From contig NZ_JACJLE010000002.1 in NCBI RefSeq assembly GCF_016901995.1, positions 1-64,000 on the forward strand: 64,000 nucleotides of DNA, read 5' to 3'. Every line of letters begins with the position of its first letter. Position 1 is the first letter of the stretch. Below are positions 55,065-63,161 of the stretch, in pieces. The notes beneath the pieces are model-generated. The model did no database searches. It was not told the DNA's origin and saw nothing but the letters and a program-made list of their open reading frames with translations. This DNA is from Bacteroides caecigallinarum (GTDB lineage Bacteria > Bacteroidota > Bacteroidia > Bacteroidales > Bacteroidaceae). Position numbers and translations under genes: made by a program.

Positions 55065-56108
55065 TTAGTTGTTTTCAGGACGAAGTTTACGTACTGTAAC
55101 TGCTGTCTGCCACATTTCGCTTTCACGCAAAGCTTTCAATTCTGCTTCAAGTTTTTCACGATAGTCAGGCTTAGAATTAGAGTCGATAGAAATCTGAGCT
55201 TCGTTACCGCTCTTAACACTCTGATACAATTTCTGAACTACAGGTTTGATAGCATCGTGGAACGGGCCCATCCAGTCAAGAGCACCACGCTGTGCAGTTG
55301 TAGAACAGTTAGCGTACATCCAGTCCATACCGTTCTTAGCGAACAATGGCATCAATGACTGAGTAAGCTCTTCTACAGTTTCGTTGAATGCTTCAGAAGG
55401 AGTATGTCCGTTTTCACGCAATACTTCGTACTGTGCAAGAAGCAATCCCTGAATAGCACCCATCAATGAACCACGTTCACCTGTAAGGTCAGAAGTAGCT
55501 TCACGCTGGAATGTAGTTTCGAACAAATATCCTGAACCGATACCGATACCAAGAGCGATAGTTCTGTCGAATGCCTTGCCTGTTACATCCTGATAAATAG
55601 CGTATGATGAGTTCAAGCCGCGGCCTTCGAGGAACATTGTACGCAATGAAGTACCTGATCCCTTAGGAGCAACCATGATAACATCGATGTCAGCAGGAGG
55701 AACCACACCTGTACGGTCGTTCCAAGTAATAGCGAAACCATGTGAGAAATACAAAGCCTTACCAGGAGTAAGATATTGTTTGATTTTAGGCCATACAGAC
55801 ATTACAGCAGCATCAGACAAAAGACACATTACGATAGTAGCTTTCTGACATGCCTCTTCGATACCGAACAATGTTTCTCCAGGTACCCATCCGTCAGCGA
55901 TAGCTTTTTCGTATGTTTTGCCCGGACGCTGACCTACGATGACATTGAATCCGTTGTCGCGAAGGTTCAATGACTGACCTGGTCCCTGTACTCCATATCC
56001 TATAACTGCAATTGTTTCGTCTTTCAAGATTTCACGTGCTTTTTCCAATGGAAATTCATCGCGGGTGATTACATTTTCCATCACACCGCCAAAATTTAAT
56101 TGTGCCAT
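55065..56108 (-). CDS. ilvC: Ketol-acid reductoisomerase
   Basis: A 347-residue enzyme for the second common step of valine, leucine and isoleucine synthesis. The Rossmann motif is AVIGYGVQGPGQSLNLRD, with the cofactor loop VGQRPGKTY. The C-terminal knotted domain holds the metal ligands in DLTGERGSLMGAIQGLL and the FNETVEELTQSLMP block. The GPG in the nucleotide loop and the PPADIDVIMVAPKGSG block are as in Bacteroidota proteins. Last gene of the operon; it is separated from the thioesterase gene by 148 bases with an 8-bp tandem repeat. Confidence 0.95.
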   Translation of the reverse strand: MAQLNFGGVMENVITRDEFPLEKAREILKDETIAVIGYGVQGPGQSLNLRDNGFNVIVGQRPGKTYEKAIADGWVPGETLFGIEEACQKATIVMCLLSDAAVMSVWPKIKQYLTPGKALYFSHGFAITWNDRTGVVPPADIDVIMVAPKGSGTSLRTMFLEGRGLNSSYAIYQDVTGKAFDRTIALGIGIGSGYLFETTFQREATSDLTGERGSLMGAIQGLLLAQYEVLRENGHTPSEAFNETVEELTQSLMPLFAKNGMDWMYANCSTTAQRGALDWMGPFHDAIKPVVQKLYQSVKSGNEAQISIDSNSKPDYREKLEAELKALRESEMWQTAVTVRKLRPENN

Positions 56109-56117
56109 GTTTTTTAT

Positions 56118-56165
56118 AAGTTTTTAAGTTTATAAGTTTATAAGTTCTTAAGTTTGTAAGTTTAT
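56118..56165. repeat. Six 8-bp tandem repeats (AAGTTTAT type)
   Basis: Contiguous units AAGTTTTT, AAGTTTAT, AAGTTTAT, AAGTTCTT, AAGTTTGT and AAGTTTAT, decaying into AGGTTAGT, just upstream of the ilvC start inside the operon. Unit length is not a multiple of three and the tract is not coding. Confidence 0.8.
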
Positions 56166-56256
56166 AGGTTAGTTACGAGTTGACAAGTTGACCAGGTTTC
56201 CTTCCGGTCAGTTACCAATAACTAACAACCATCAACTCATTCTTAATTATTAATTT

Positions 56257-57003
56257 TTAATTCTTAAATATCACTTTGCTTCTTACTACTACCTCACTAT
56301 CGTTCTTCTTCACTTCGATATCGAATTCATTGTCCGAAATCTGTTCACGATAGAAAGTCAGCTTGTCGCCATAATAGCTTTCCGCCACATACGCCATTTC
56401 AAACCGGTGTATCATCTTCTCACGGAAAGTATCAATATGGAACAAATCAAGTATATGCTCTATGTATTTTATACTGTTCACATGTCCGTTGCAGTCTATA
56501 TCGCTATATTTTGCCACATATTCACCTACAGGCTCTACCGAAGTAACCTTTATTCTTCCAGGCTTCTCGATTGGACATTCCTTCTGGCATATATAGTCAA
56601 CGATACTGCCACCGTGCAGTGTAAGCAAATCGGCCGGCTTACGTGTTTTAAGATCTATCATCGCCCATATTGAACGCGCATGACCGATAGGTTTTCCATC
56701 CTTGTCGAGAATAGAGAAGTTTCGGTCGGTAAACAGGCGGTAAACATTCTCCACCCATGTCTGTACACTGAATTTCTCATACTGCATTGGGAATTCTTCC
56801 ATCTCTATAGCCAGACGGGATAGCACCCACGTAAAATGGCTTTCATTCAGTTCGGCAATGCCAAAGCCACGTTCTGTGGCATGAAAACCGGCACAGTTAA
56901 GCAGATGATTACCCAAAACTCCCATCGTCAACTTTCCTGTAAAGTCAACATGAAATGGTTCTGCGACAAAGTTATATGTGCCAACTTTATTTTCTTCTCC
57001 CAT
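56257..57003 (-). CDS. Acyl-ACP thioesterase
   Basis: A 248-residue double hot-dog protein that releases fatty acids from acyl carrier protein. Blocks are YNFVAEPFHVDFTGKLTM, HFTWVLSRLAIEM and, in the second fold, KYSDIDCNGHVNSIKYIEHI with the catalytic Asn/His region. The start MGEENKVG at 57003 is preferred over one at 57054, since the latter would overlap ilvN; the chosen start leaves a 13-base gap. It lies inside the ilv operon, between ilvN and ilvC, pointing to a link between branched-chain precursors and fatty-acid release. Confidence 0.9.
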   Translation of the reverse strand: MGEENKVGTYNFVAEPFHVDFTGKLTMGVLGNHLLNCAGFHATERGFGIAELNESHFTWVLSRLAIEMEEFPMQYEKFSVQTWVENVYRLFTDRNFSILDKDGKPIGHARSIWAMIDLKTRKPADLLTLHGGSIVDYICQKECPIEKPGRIKVTSVEPVGEYVAKYSDIDCNGHVNSIKYIEHILDLFHIDTFREKMIHRFEMAYVAESYYGDKLTFYREQISDNEFDIEVKKNDSEVVVRSKVIFKN

Positions 57004-57016
57004 AACAAGAAATGTT

Positions 57017-57568
57017 TTAAAGTCCTTTTTTATATCTTTCCTCACGGTGAGCAAGATACTCGTTCACACGTTCAAAACAACTGGTAGATACAGCAATTCT
57101 TCCAGAACGTACAAACTGAAGAACGCAATTAAGCCTTTTCAAATCCTCGTACAGGAATGTTATCTCATCGCTCATACCAACCATCTCTATTATAGAGAAC
57201 ACCGGATTTACTTCAACAATATGTGCATTAAATCTTCTGACTACCTTCGATGCCTCAGGATTGTTCTGAAACTCCGGTGTAGATACCTTATACATAGCCA
57301 CCTCGCGCTGAAAGATTTCCTTATCTGTAAAATAGTGTGCCTGAATAACATCCATTTTCTTCTCTATCTGGCGTACAACCTTCTCCACAATATCTGCAGT
57401 TGTCCAGCAAGTGATTGTATATTTGTGTACTCCTGCAATAGAGGAAGCCGACACGTTAAGGCTTTCGATGTTAATCTGTCGGCGTGTAAAAACGGCAGTC
57501 ACCTGATTAAGCAAACCGGCTATGTTTTCCGAATGAACTATGATAGTATATAATGTCTTATTTTCCAT
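57017..57568 (-). CDS. ilvN: Acetolactate synthase small (regulatory) subunit
   Basis: A 183-residue ACT-domain protein that confers valine feedback on IlvB. The ACT fold starts YTIIVHSENIAGLLNQVTAVF and IESLNVSAS; the second half carries RFNAHIVEVNPVFSIIEM. It is of the longer IlvH/IlvN type with a C-terminal activation domain. Located 18 bases after ilvB. Confidence 0.93.
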   Translation of the reverse strand: MENKTLYTIIVHSENIAGLLNQVTAVFTRRQINIESLNVSASSIAGVHKYTITCWTTADIVEKVVRQIEKKMDVIQAHYFTDKEIFQREVAMYKVSTPEFQNNPEASKVVRRFNAHIVEVNPVFSIIEMVGMSDEITFLYEDLKRLNCVLQFVRSGRIAVSTSCFERVNEYLAHREERYKKGL

Positions 57569-57586
57569 TTTTAATCCTCCTACTCG

Positions 57587-59287
57587 TTAGCAATCCAAAT
57601 CCATCATCATATAGTTAACCGAGCTTCCCGGAGGAGTCATCGGCAATACATTACCTTCTTCCACTACGCATACTTCAAGAAGGAACGGACCGTCTGTTGC
57701 AAGCATCTCCTCTATTCCGTCTTTAAGCTCTTCACGCTCAATAACTCTTCTTGAAGGAATACCATACGCCGATGCTATCTGCATATAGTCAGGATTCATC
57801 ATCGGAGTGAACGAATATCTTCTGTTGAAGAACATTGCCTGCCACTGACGTACATTTCCCAGATAATTGTTGTTCATCAGAATCATCTTGACCGGAGCCT
57901 TCTGTTCCATGATTGTACCGAGTTCCTGCATTGTCATCTGAAGACCACCGTCGCCCATTATCGCACAAACAGTACGGTCCGGACGACCGAATGTAGCTCC
58001 TATGGCTGCCGGGATACAGTATCCCATTGTTCCCATACCGCCTGAAGTAACCACGCTCCTACTCTTAGTAAACTTGAAGTATCGGCATGCCATCATCTGA
58101 TTCTGACCAACGTCTGTCACCAATATCGCTTCATGATTTGTAGCCTCACTGACAGCGTTTACTACCTCACCCATATTTATCGGACCATTTTCAGGATAAA
58201 TCTCGCGTTTTATTACCTTGTCGAATTCCTGTTGCTCGTACTGGCTGAAACTCTCAATCCATGCAGTATGTTTATTAGGCTGGATAAGTTCTGTAAGCAG
58301 ACCTAAAGTACGTTTGCAGTCACCAAGCACCGGAACATGTACAGGTACGTTCTTGCCTATCTCCGAAGGATCAACATCAAGGTGTATCACCTTTGCCTGT
58401 TTGGCGTATGTTTCAAGTTTTCCTGTCACACGGTCGTCGAAACGCATACCGACTGCAATAAGCACATCACATTCGTTGGTTTTTACATTTGGACCGAGAT
58501 TTCCGTGCATTCCCAGCATTCCCTTGTTCAACGGATGAGCAGAAGGCATCGCCGAAAGTCCCAACAATGTACATCCACAAGGAATATCAGCTTTTTCTAC
58601 AAACTTAAGCAACTCTTCCTGAGCATTACCTAATTCAACGCCCTGCCCTACGAGAACCAAAGGTTTTTGAGACTCATTGATAAGTCTTACAGCCTCAGCC
58701 AAAGCCTTAGGATCTGTTTCCGGATCAGGATCATAGCTGCGAATGAAATCAACATCCACCGGTTCGTAATCCGTCATTTCTATCTGGGCATTCTTCGCAA
58801 AGTCGAGTACCACAGGTCCCGGACGTCCTGAACGGGCAATATAGAAAGCTCTTGCCACAGCCCAAGCCACATCTTCTGCACGACGTATCTGATAGCTCCA
58901 TTTTGAAATAGGCTGTGTGATACCAACTAGGTCAACCTCCTGAAAGGCGTCAGTGCCGAGAAGACCTGCTCCTACCTGTCCTGCTATCACCACTATAGGT
59001 GTACTGTCTATCATTGCATCAGCTACACCTGTTATGGTATTTGTCGCTCCCGGGCCACTTGTCACCAGACATACACCCACTTCACCGGAAACTCTGGCAA
59101 ATCCCTGTGCGGCATGTGCAGCACCCTGTTCGTGACGTACCAATATATGGTTAAGTTTATCTCTATGATCATATAAAGCATCGAATACAGGCATTATCGC
59201 TCCTCCGGGATAACCGAAGATAGTCTTTACTCCCTGATGCTCCAGCGAGCGCATCAATGCTTCACCACCTGATATTTTCTCTTTCAT
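57587..59287 (-). CDS. ilvB: Acetolactate synthase large subunit
   Basis: A 566-residue thiamine-diphosphate enzyme forming acetolactate or acetohydroxybutyrate. The catalytic Glu is in LVRHEQGAAHAAQGFAR, the FAD-domain follows, and the ThDP motif runs GDGGLQMTMQELGTIMEQ to NNNYLGNVRQW. The start at 59287 (MKEKISGG) is chosen because an upstream ATG at 59311 would overlap ilvD; it leaves a 13-base gap, the same as between ilvN and the thioesterase. Confidence 0.95.
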   Translation of the reverse strand: MKEKISGGEALMRSLEHQGVKTIFGYPGGAIMPVFDALYDHRDKLNHILVRHEQGAAHAAQGFARVSGEVGVCLVTSGPGATNTITGVADAMIDSTPIVVIAGQVGAGLLGTDAFQEVDLVGITQPISKWSYQIRRAEDVAWAVARAFYIARSGRPGPVVLDFAKNAQIEMTDYEPVDVDFIRSYDPDPETDPKALAEAVRLINESQKPLVLVGQGVELGNAQEELLKFVEKADIPCGCTLLGLSAMPSAHPLNKGMLGMHGNLGPNVKTNECDVLIAVGMRFDDRVTGKLETYAKQAKVIHLDVDPSEIGKNVPVHVPVLGDCKRTLGLLTELIQPNKHTAWIESFSQYEQQEFDKVIKREIYPENGPINMGEVVNAVSEATNHEAILVTDVGQNQMMACRYFKFTKSRSVVTSGGMGTMGYCIPAAIGATFGRPDRTVCAIMGDGGLQMTMQELGTIMEQKAPVKMILMNNNYLGNVRQWQAMFFNRRYSFTPMMNPDYMQIASAYGIPSRRVIEREELKDGIEEMLATDGPFLLEVCVVEEGNVLPMTPPGSSVNYMMMDLDC

Positions 59288-59300
59288 ATGTATATGCTTT

Positions 59301-61103
59301 TTAGTCAACAATTCTTACTCCACCTTTATCAGCCGAACTTACCATGCTTGCGTAAGCCTTGAGTGCCTTAGACACCTTGCGGTCGCGAGTGACAGGAGTC
59401 ATCGGACGTGCGGCAAGTTCTTCATCCGAAAGTTTCACATTGATACTGCGGTTCGGTATATCTATTTCGATAATATCACCATCCACAATCTTGCCGATAT
59501 TTCCTCCGGCAGCCGCTTCAGGAGATATATGTCCGATACTCAATCCCGATGTACCGCCACTGAAACGTCCGTCGGTAATCAGTGCACATTCCTTACCGAG
59601 ATGTTTAGATTTGATATACGATGTAGGATAAAGCATCTCCTGCATTCCAGGACCACCCTTAGGTCCCTCGTGAGTGATTACTACCACATCGCCGCTTACA
59701 ACCTTTCCGCCAAGGATACCTTCGCAAGCCGATTCCTGAGAATCGAACACCTTTGCAGGTCCCGAGAACTTCCAGATACTTTCGTCCACACCGGCAGTCT
59801 TCACTACACAGCCGTCCTGTGCGATATTACCTTTCAGCACTGCCAGTCCGCCGTCCTTGCTATAGGCATGTTCCAAATCGCGGATACATCCTGTGGCACG
59901 GTCTGTATCGAGTTCCTTATAATAATTGCCCTGCGAGCCAAGTTTGATAGAAAACTTTCCACCCGGAGCGCTTGTATATATTCTTTTTGCTTCAGCATCA
60001 ACACTTTCTACAGAGATATCATATTTTGCAATAGCCTCAGCCAGTGTCATACCGTCAACACGTGAAACTGATGTATCGAGCAAACCGCCCTTGTTCAGCT
60101 GCGCCAGAATATTCATGATACCTCCGGCTCTGTTCACATCCTGGATATGATATTTCTGAGTGTTAGGAGCAACCTTGCAAAGACAAGGCACACGGCGTGA
60201 CAACATGTCGATATCGTCCATTGTGAAATCCACTTCCGCTTCATGTGCTATTGCCAGCAGGTGAAGAACGGTATTTGTAGAACCGCCCATGGCGATATCA
60301 AGTGTCATTGCATTAAGGAAAGCCTGACGTGTAGCAATGCTTCTCGGCAATACGCTTTCGTCGCCGTCCTGATAATATTTATAAGCATTTTTTACGATGA
60401 GAGCCGCAGCATCCTTGAACAACTGCTTACGGTTTTCGTGAGTTGCGACTATAGTTCCGTTGCCCGGAAGAGCCAGACCGATAGCCTCGTTCAGACAGTT
60501 CATTGAGTTTGCAGTAAACATACCCGAGCAGCATCCGCATCCCGGACATGCATGTCTTTCTATCTGATCTACATCCTCGTCGCTCACTGTCGGGTCGGCC
60601 GACTTAATCATCGCATCTATCAAGTCAAGATGCTGACCGCCCCACTCTCCTGCTTCCATCGGACCGCCTGACACAAACACCGTAGGAATATTCAGTCGCA
60701 TGGAAGCCATAAGCATACCCGGAGTGATCTTGTCGCAGTTTGAAATGCAGACCATAGCATCAGCCTTATGAGCGTTCACCATATATTCCACACTGTCGGC
60801 AATGATATCTCTTGATGGCAGCGAATAGAGCATTCCGTCATGTCCCATTGCTATACCGTCGTCTATCGCGATAGTGTTGAACTCAGCGGCAAAACATCCT
60901 AACTTCTCTATTTCCTCTTTCACCTGCTGACCTATCTCATGCAAATGTGTGTGTCCAGGAACGAACTGTGTAAATGAATTCACAATAGCAATGATAGGTT
61001 TGCCCATCATTTCCTTTTTCATTCCATTTGCCACCCATAATGCTCTTGCACCGGCCATACGTCGACCTTGTGTACTCATCGAACTGCGTAACTCATTTTT
61101 CAT
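59301..61103 (-). CDS. ilvD: Dihydroxy-acid dehydratase
   Basis: A 600-residue iron-sulfur enzyme producing the 2-keto acids of the branched-chain pathway. Cluster cysteines are in [13 protein letters not shown] and [32 protein letters not shown] is the C-terminal signature. Unlike most genes here it has a strong Shine-Dalgarno sequence (AGGAGA, 7 bases before the ATG), located just after the attenuator, which would make it a well-translated first gene once the terminator is passed. Confidence 0.96.
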   Translation of the reverse strand: MKNELRSSMSTQGRRMAGARALWVANGMKKEMMGKPIIAIVNSFTQFVPGHTHLHEIGQQVKEEIEKLGCFAAEFNTIAIDDGIAMGHDGMLYSLPSRDIIADSVEYMVNAHKADAMVCISNCDKITPGMLMASMRLNIPTVFVSGGPMEAGEWGGQHLDLIDAMIKSADPTVSDEDVDQIERHACPGCGCCSGMFTANSMNCLNEAIGLALPGNGTIVATHENRKQLFKDAAALIVKNAYKYYQDGDESVLPRSIATRQAFLNAMTLDIAMGGSTNTVLHLLAIAHEAEVDFTMDDIDMLSRRVPCLCKVAPNTQKYHIQDVNRAGGIMNILAQLNKGGLLDTSVSRVDGMTLAEAIAKYDISVESVDAEAKRIYTSAPGGKFSIKLGSQGNYYKELDTDRATGCIRDLEHAYSKDGGLAVLKGNIAQDGCVVKTAGVDESIWKFSGPAKVFDSQESACEGILGGKVVSGDVVVITHEGPKGGPGMQEMLYPTSYIKSKHLGKECALITDGRFSGGTSGLSIGHISPEAAAGGNIGKIVDGDIIEIDIPNRSINVKLSDEELAARPMTPVTRDRKVSKALKAYASMVSSADKGGVRIVD

Positions 61104-61127
61104 TTTTATCTCTCCTTATTTAATCAA

Positions 61128-61161
61128 AAAGCCTTTCTCATACACATGTGAGAAAGGCTTT
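61128..61161 (-). terminator. Attenuator hairpin of the ilv operon
   Basis: On the minus strand: 13-bp stem AAAGCCTTTCTCA / TGAGAAAGGCTTT, 8-base loop, then TTGATT (five T counting the stem end). It stands between the leader peptide and ilvD. The 5' arm can alternatively pair with the leader segment GTGAGGAAGG (61197-61206). Confidence 0.88.
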
Positions 61162-61183
61162 CATCAATATCATATATATGCAA

Positions 61184-61279
61184 CTACATACATGAACCTT
61201 CCTCACCTCTTGGTTCCAGGACCACGACGCGAATAATATGCAGGACTGCCAGGTTAATGATAATGTTAGTTGCTTTCAT
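61184..61279 (-). CDS. Branched-chain amino-acid leader peptide of the ilv operon
   Basis: A 31-codon reading frame, MKATNIIINLAVLHIIRVVV then LEPRGEEGSCM. Residues 6-21 hold 12 Ile, Leu or Val codons, exactly the amino acids made by the operon. The promoter TTTG, 19 bp, TACCTTTG (61311-61341) ends about 32 bases before the ATG. The last codons (RGEEG) form the antiterminator arm. The longer frame to 61375 begins upstream of the promoter and is not used. The peptide probably has no function beyond ribosome position. Confidence 0.88.
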   Translation of the reverse strand: MKATNIIINLAVLHIIRVVVLEPRGEEGSCM

Positions 61280-61310
61280 ACTTTTTCTGTTATTTTTGTT
61301 ATTACGATTG

Positions 61311-61341
61311 CAAAGGTAAAGGCTTTTTTGATATAAACAAA
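61311..61341 (-). promoter_or_regulatory. Promoter of the ilv operon
   Basis: Minus strand: TTTG (61338-61341), 19 bp, TACCTTTG (61311-61318), a perfect consensus match. Confidence 0.85.
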
Positions 61342-61499
61342 TAAAATGATAGTTTTTTTTGAAGAAAAATATCATTTATCAGAGAAAAGGGCTTTTTTGC
61401 TACATATTATTACATAACATTTGACTTCGGGAAACATGACAAGCGCCTGAAAAAGGTAATAAAAGCATAATAATTTGTCAAAACAGGCTGTCTCAGAAA

Positions 61500-61586
61500 G
61501 CGTTGCACGTACGTGTAACGCGTGGAACACGAACGTGTAACAAGCGTAACACGAACGTGACGCGCGCGGAACACGAACGTGTTACG
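61500..61586. repeat. Four palindromes CACG(A/T)ACGTG at exact 22-bp spacing
   Basis: Palindromes at 61506-61515 (CACGTACGTG, perfect), 61528-61537, 61550-61559 and 61572-61581 (CACGAACGTG, one mismatched pair), starting exactly 22 bp apart. The 12-bp spacers are related: TAACGCGTGGAA, TAACAAGCGTAA, ACGCGCGCGGAA. This GC-rich block lies in a very AT-rich interval between the ilv promoter and the gene at 61764. The rest of 61342-61763 holds only the TACCTTTG element at 61661-61668. Confidence 0.92.
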
Positions 61587-61660
61587 GTTTCTTTGATTAA
61601 GAAAAATAAAAAATCTTCTTTTTATTATTACACCAGCACATAAAAATGAAGTTTTTTATA

Positions 61661-61668
61661 TACCTTTG
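61661..61668 (+). promoter_or_regulatory. -7 element upstream of the 166-residue protein gene
   Basis: TACCTTTG without a good -33 partner, about 90 bases before the ATG and 80 bases after the palindrome array. Confidence 0.45.
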
Positions 61669-61763
61669 TCACACTGATACTTAATTCTTAAATTATTATC
61701 TGGTACATTTTTGATTATTACTTACAACAGGCAAAGTAAATGTTAATATAGTAGAATTTCAAT

Positions 61764-62264
61764 ATGCGTAATTTCGTTGATAAAAAAGCTGGTGCAACCT
61801 TTTTGAAAGGGTATTCTTATACTTATGCAGTTCGTCAGAATCATATAGAATTGATTCTAAAAGTAAACAAGGGATTATATGGTGTTGTATGCCTGGTTCC
61901 AATCGGAATCAACCAACTTAGTCTTACATGTTGCTGGGGAACTTTCTTTAATCGTCTGAATAATCATGAAAATCCAGGACGCCTGCTTCAGATGTTAGAA
62001 AAACATTGCCCGACCGTATGTAATCTTTTTACCGGAGAAACTCCTTATACCTTTATTTCGTTCCCGGATGAAGACAATATTGGTGCTATATCATTCACGA
62101 TAGATACAGAACCGGACTTTAATCTTTTAGATTTTATTGGTGATAAAAAAGTCTTGGATGAAGCTGATAAGTTATTCTCTTTTAATTGCAAGTTGTATAA
62201 CGAAATAAAAGATAAGTGTCCTTTTGAGGGATGGAAGAAGGGACTTTATGATTTTAACGGTTAA
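61764..62264 (+). CDS. Unrecognised 166-residue protein
   Basis: A soluble-looking protein without signal peptide or membrane helices. It has a beta-rich first half (YSYTYAVRQNHIELILKV, then SLTCCWGTFFNRLNN) and a more acidic, helical second half ending FEGWKKGLYDFNG. I recognise no family. It lies downstream of the 22-bp palindrome array, and its stop is one base from that of the convergent Toprim gene, so it may belong with the Wadjet-like locus on its right or be unrelated. Confidence 0.65.
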   Translation: MRNFVDKKAGATFLKGYSYTYAVRQNHIELILKVNKGLYGVVCLVPIGINQLSLTCCWGTFFNRLNNHENPGRLLQMLEKHCPTVCNLFTGETPYTFISFPDEDNIGAISFTIDTEPDFNLLDFIGDKKVLDEADKLFSFNCKLYNEIKDKCPFEGWKKGLYDFNG

Positions 62265-62265
62265 T

Positions 62266-63144
62266 TTAATATGTACATTTTTCAATGTATCCTTCCTGTT
62301 CATACACCCTACCATAATGATGAATCATTTCAACCAACCCGTTCAAACGTGAATCTATAATCTTCAGATTTTTATATCTAAGATATTGAGCGTCATACAG
62401 TCCCTTATTCCCGGATTTCAACCTTTCTTCTATATCTTCGGGAATAAGGAAACTCGCTCTGTCGCCCAAAAATTTATAAAACTCTGACTGATATATACAT
62501 ATACCTGCCAGATCAAAATCTCCAAAATGTATATATCTATTAGGAATTTTAATAAGCCATTCCCTTAAATCTGCCGACTGGGGGTATCTGGAAACAAACA
62601 AAATTTTATTATCTCCAAACAGATTTTTCTGACTCCGTATATGACGGAAGTTCTCACCATTTTCCATTCCCACCACTGTAACGTCTGACGGTATATAAAA
62701 TTCATCCGGGTTTTGTATGAAAACAGCACTTCCTTCCGGAGGGGATATAACAAAATCACTATTCCCTATTCTTGCATGAACAGGTTCGTAACAGTTCACA
62801 AGAAAACCTCTGAAAGTTCGAAGCTTAAAAGTCTTGGAATCGCCTGTTTCCTGTACAAGCATACTGCGCTGCAAGTCTTTGTTCTCGCCGGAAAAGATTT
62901 CAATCCATCTTTCAAGAGAAGTGCCGGATGTATAATTATCTGAAACATATCTACCGAATGCCACAGGATCTGTAAGGCGATAGGAAACTCTGCTGCCACT
63001 GGCTATTCCGGTAATAAGCCCCTCTATCCTTAACTCATCAACTATCCATCGAGGAAGCGAGCTTGAAGGAAGAGTTTTTCCTTCAAGCATATAAAGTAAT
63101 TTTTTCGCGACAGATATTGTAAATCTCTTTTTATTTATTTCCAT
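62266..63144 (-). CDS. Toprim-domain protein resembling JetD/MksG
   Basis: A 292-residue protein. The N-terminal part looks like winged-helix DNA-binding segments (KKLLYMLEGKTLPSSSL, IASGSRVSYRLTDPV). The second half has Toprim features: Glu161 in VVGMENGENF and the pair Asp209-x-Asp211 in HFGDFDLAG, preceded by ILFVSRYPQSADLREWL. The spacing and the GDFDLAG block recall JetD (DUF2220), the DNA-cleaving subunit of Wadjet, which is longer (about 380 residues). It starts 17 bases after the SMC-like gene and is probably coupled with it. The family call rests on motifs only. Confidence 0.55.
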   Translation of the reverse strand: MEINKKRFTISVAKKLLYMLEGKTLPSSSLPRWIVDELRIEGLITGIASGSRVSYRLTDPVAFGRYVSDNYTSGTSLERWIEIFSGENKDLQRSMLVQETGDSKTFKLRTFRGFLVNCYEPVHARIGNSDFVISPPEGSAVFIQNPDEFYIPSDVTVVGMENGENFRHIRSQKNLFGDNKILFVSRYPQSADLREWLIKIPNRYIHFGDFDLAGICIYQSEFYKFLGDRASFLIPEDIEERLKSGNKGLYDAQYLRYKNLKIIDSRLNGLVEMIHHYGRVYEQEGYIEKCTY

Positions 63145-63161
63145 ATTATTACAAGGTATTC

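Noticed and set aside
61184-61375. A 63-residue protein reading of the ilv leader
   Set aside because: The upstream Met lies before the -33 element of a perfect promoter; only the last 31 codons are downstream of the predicted transcript start.
61500-61586. CRISPR-like reading of the 22-bp periodic palindromes
   Set aside because: The period is far below repeat plus spacer length, the spacers are related to each other and no cas gene is near.
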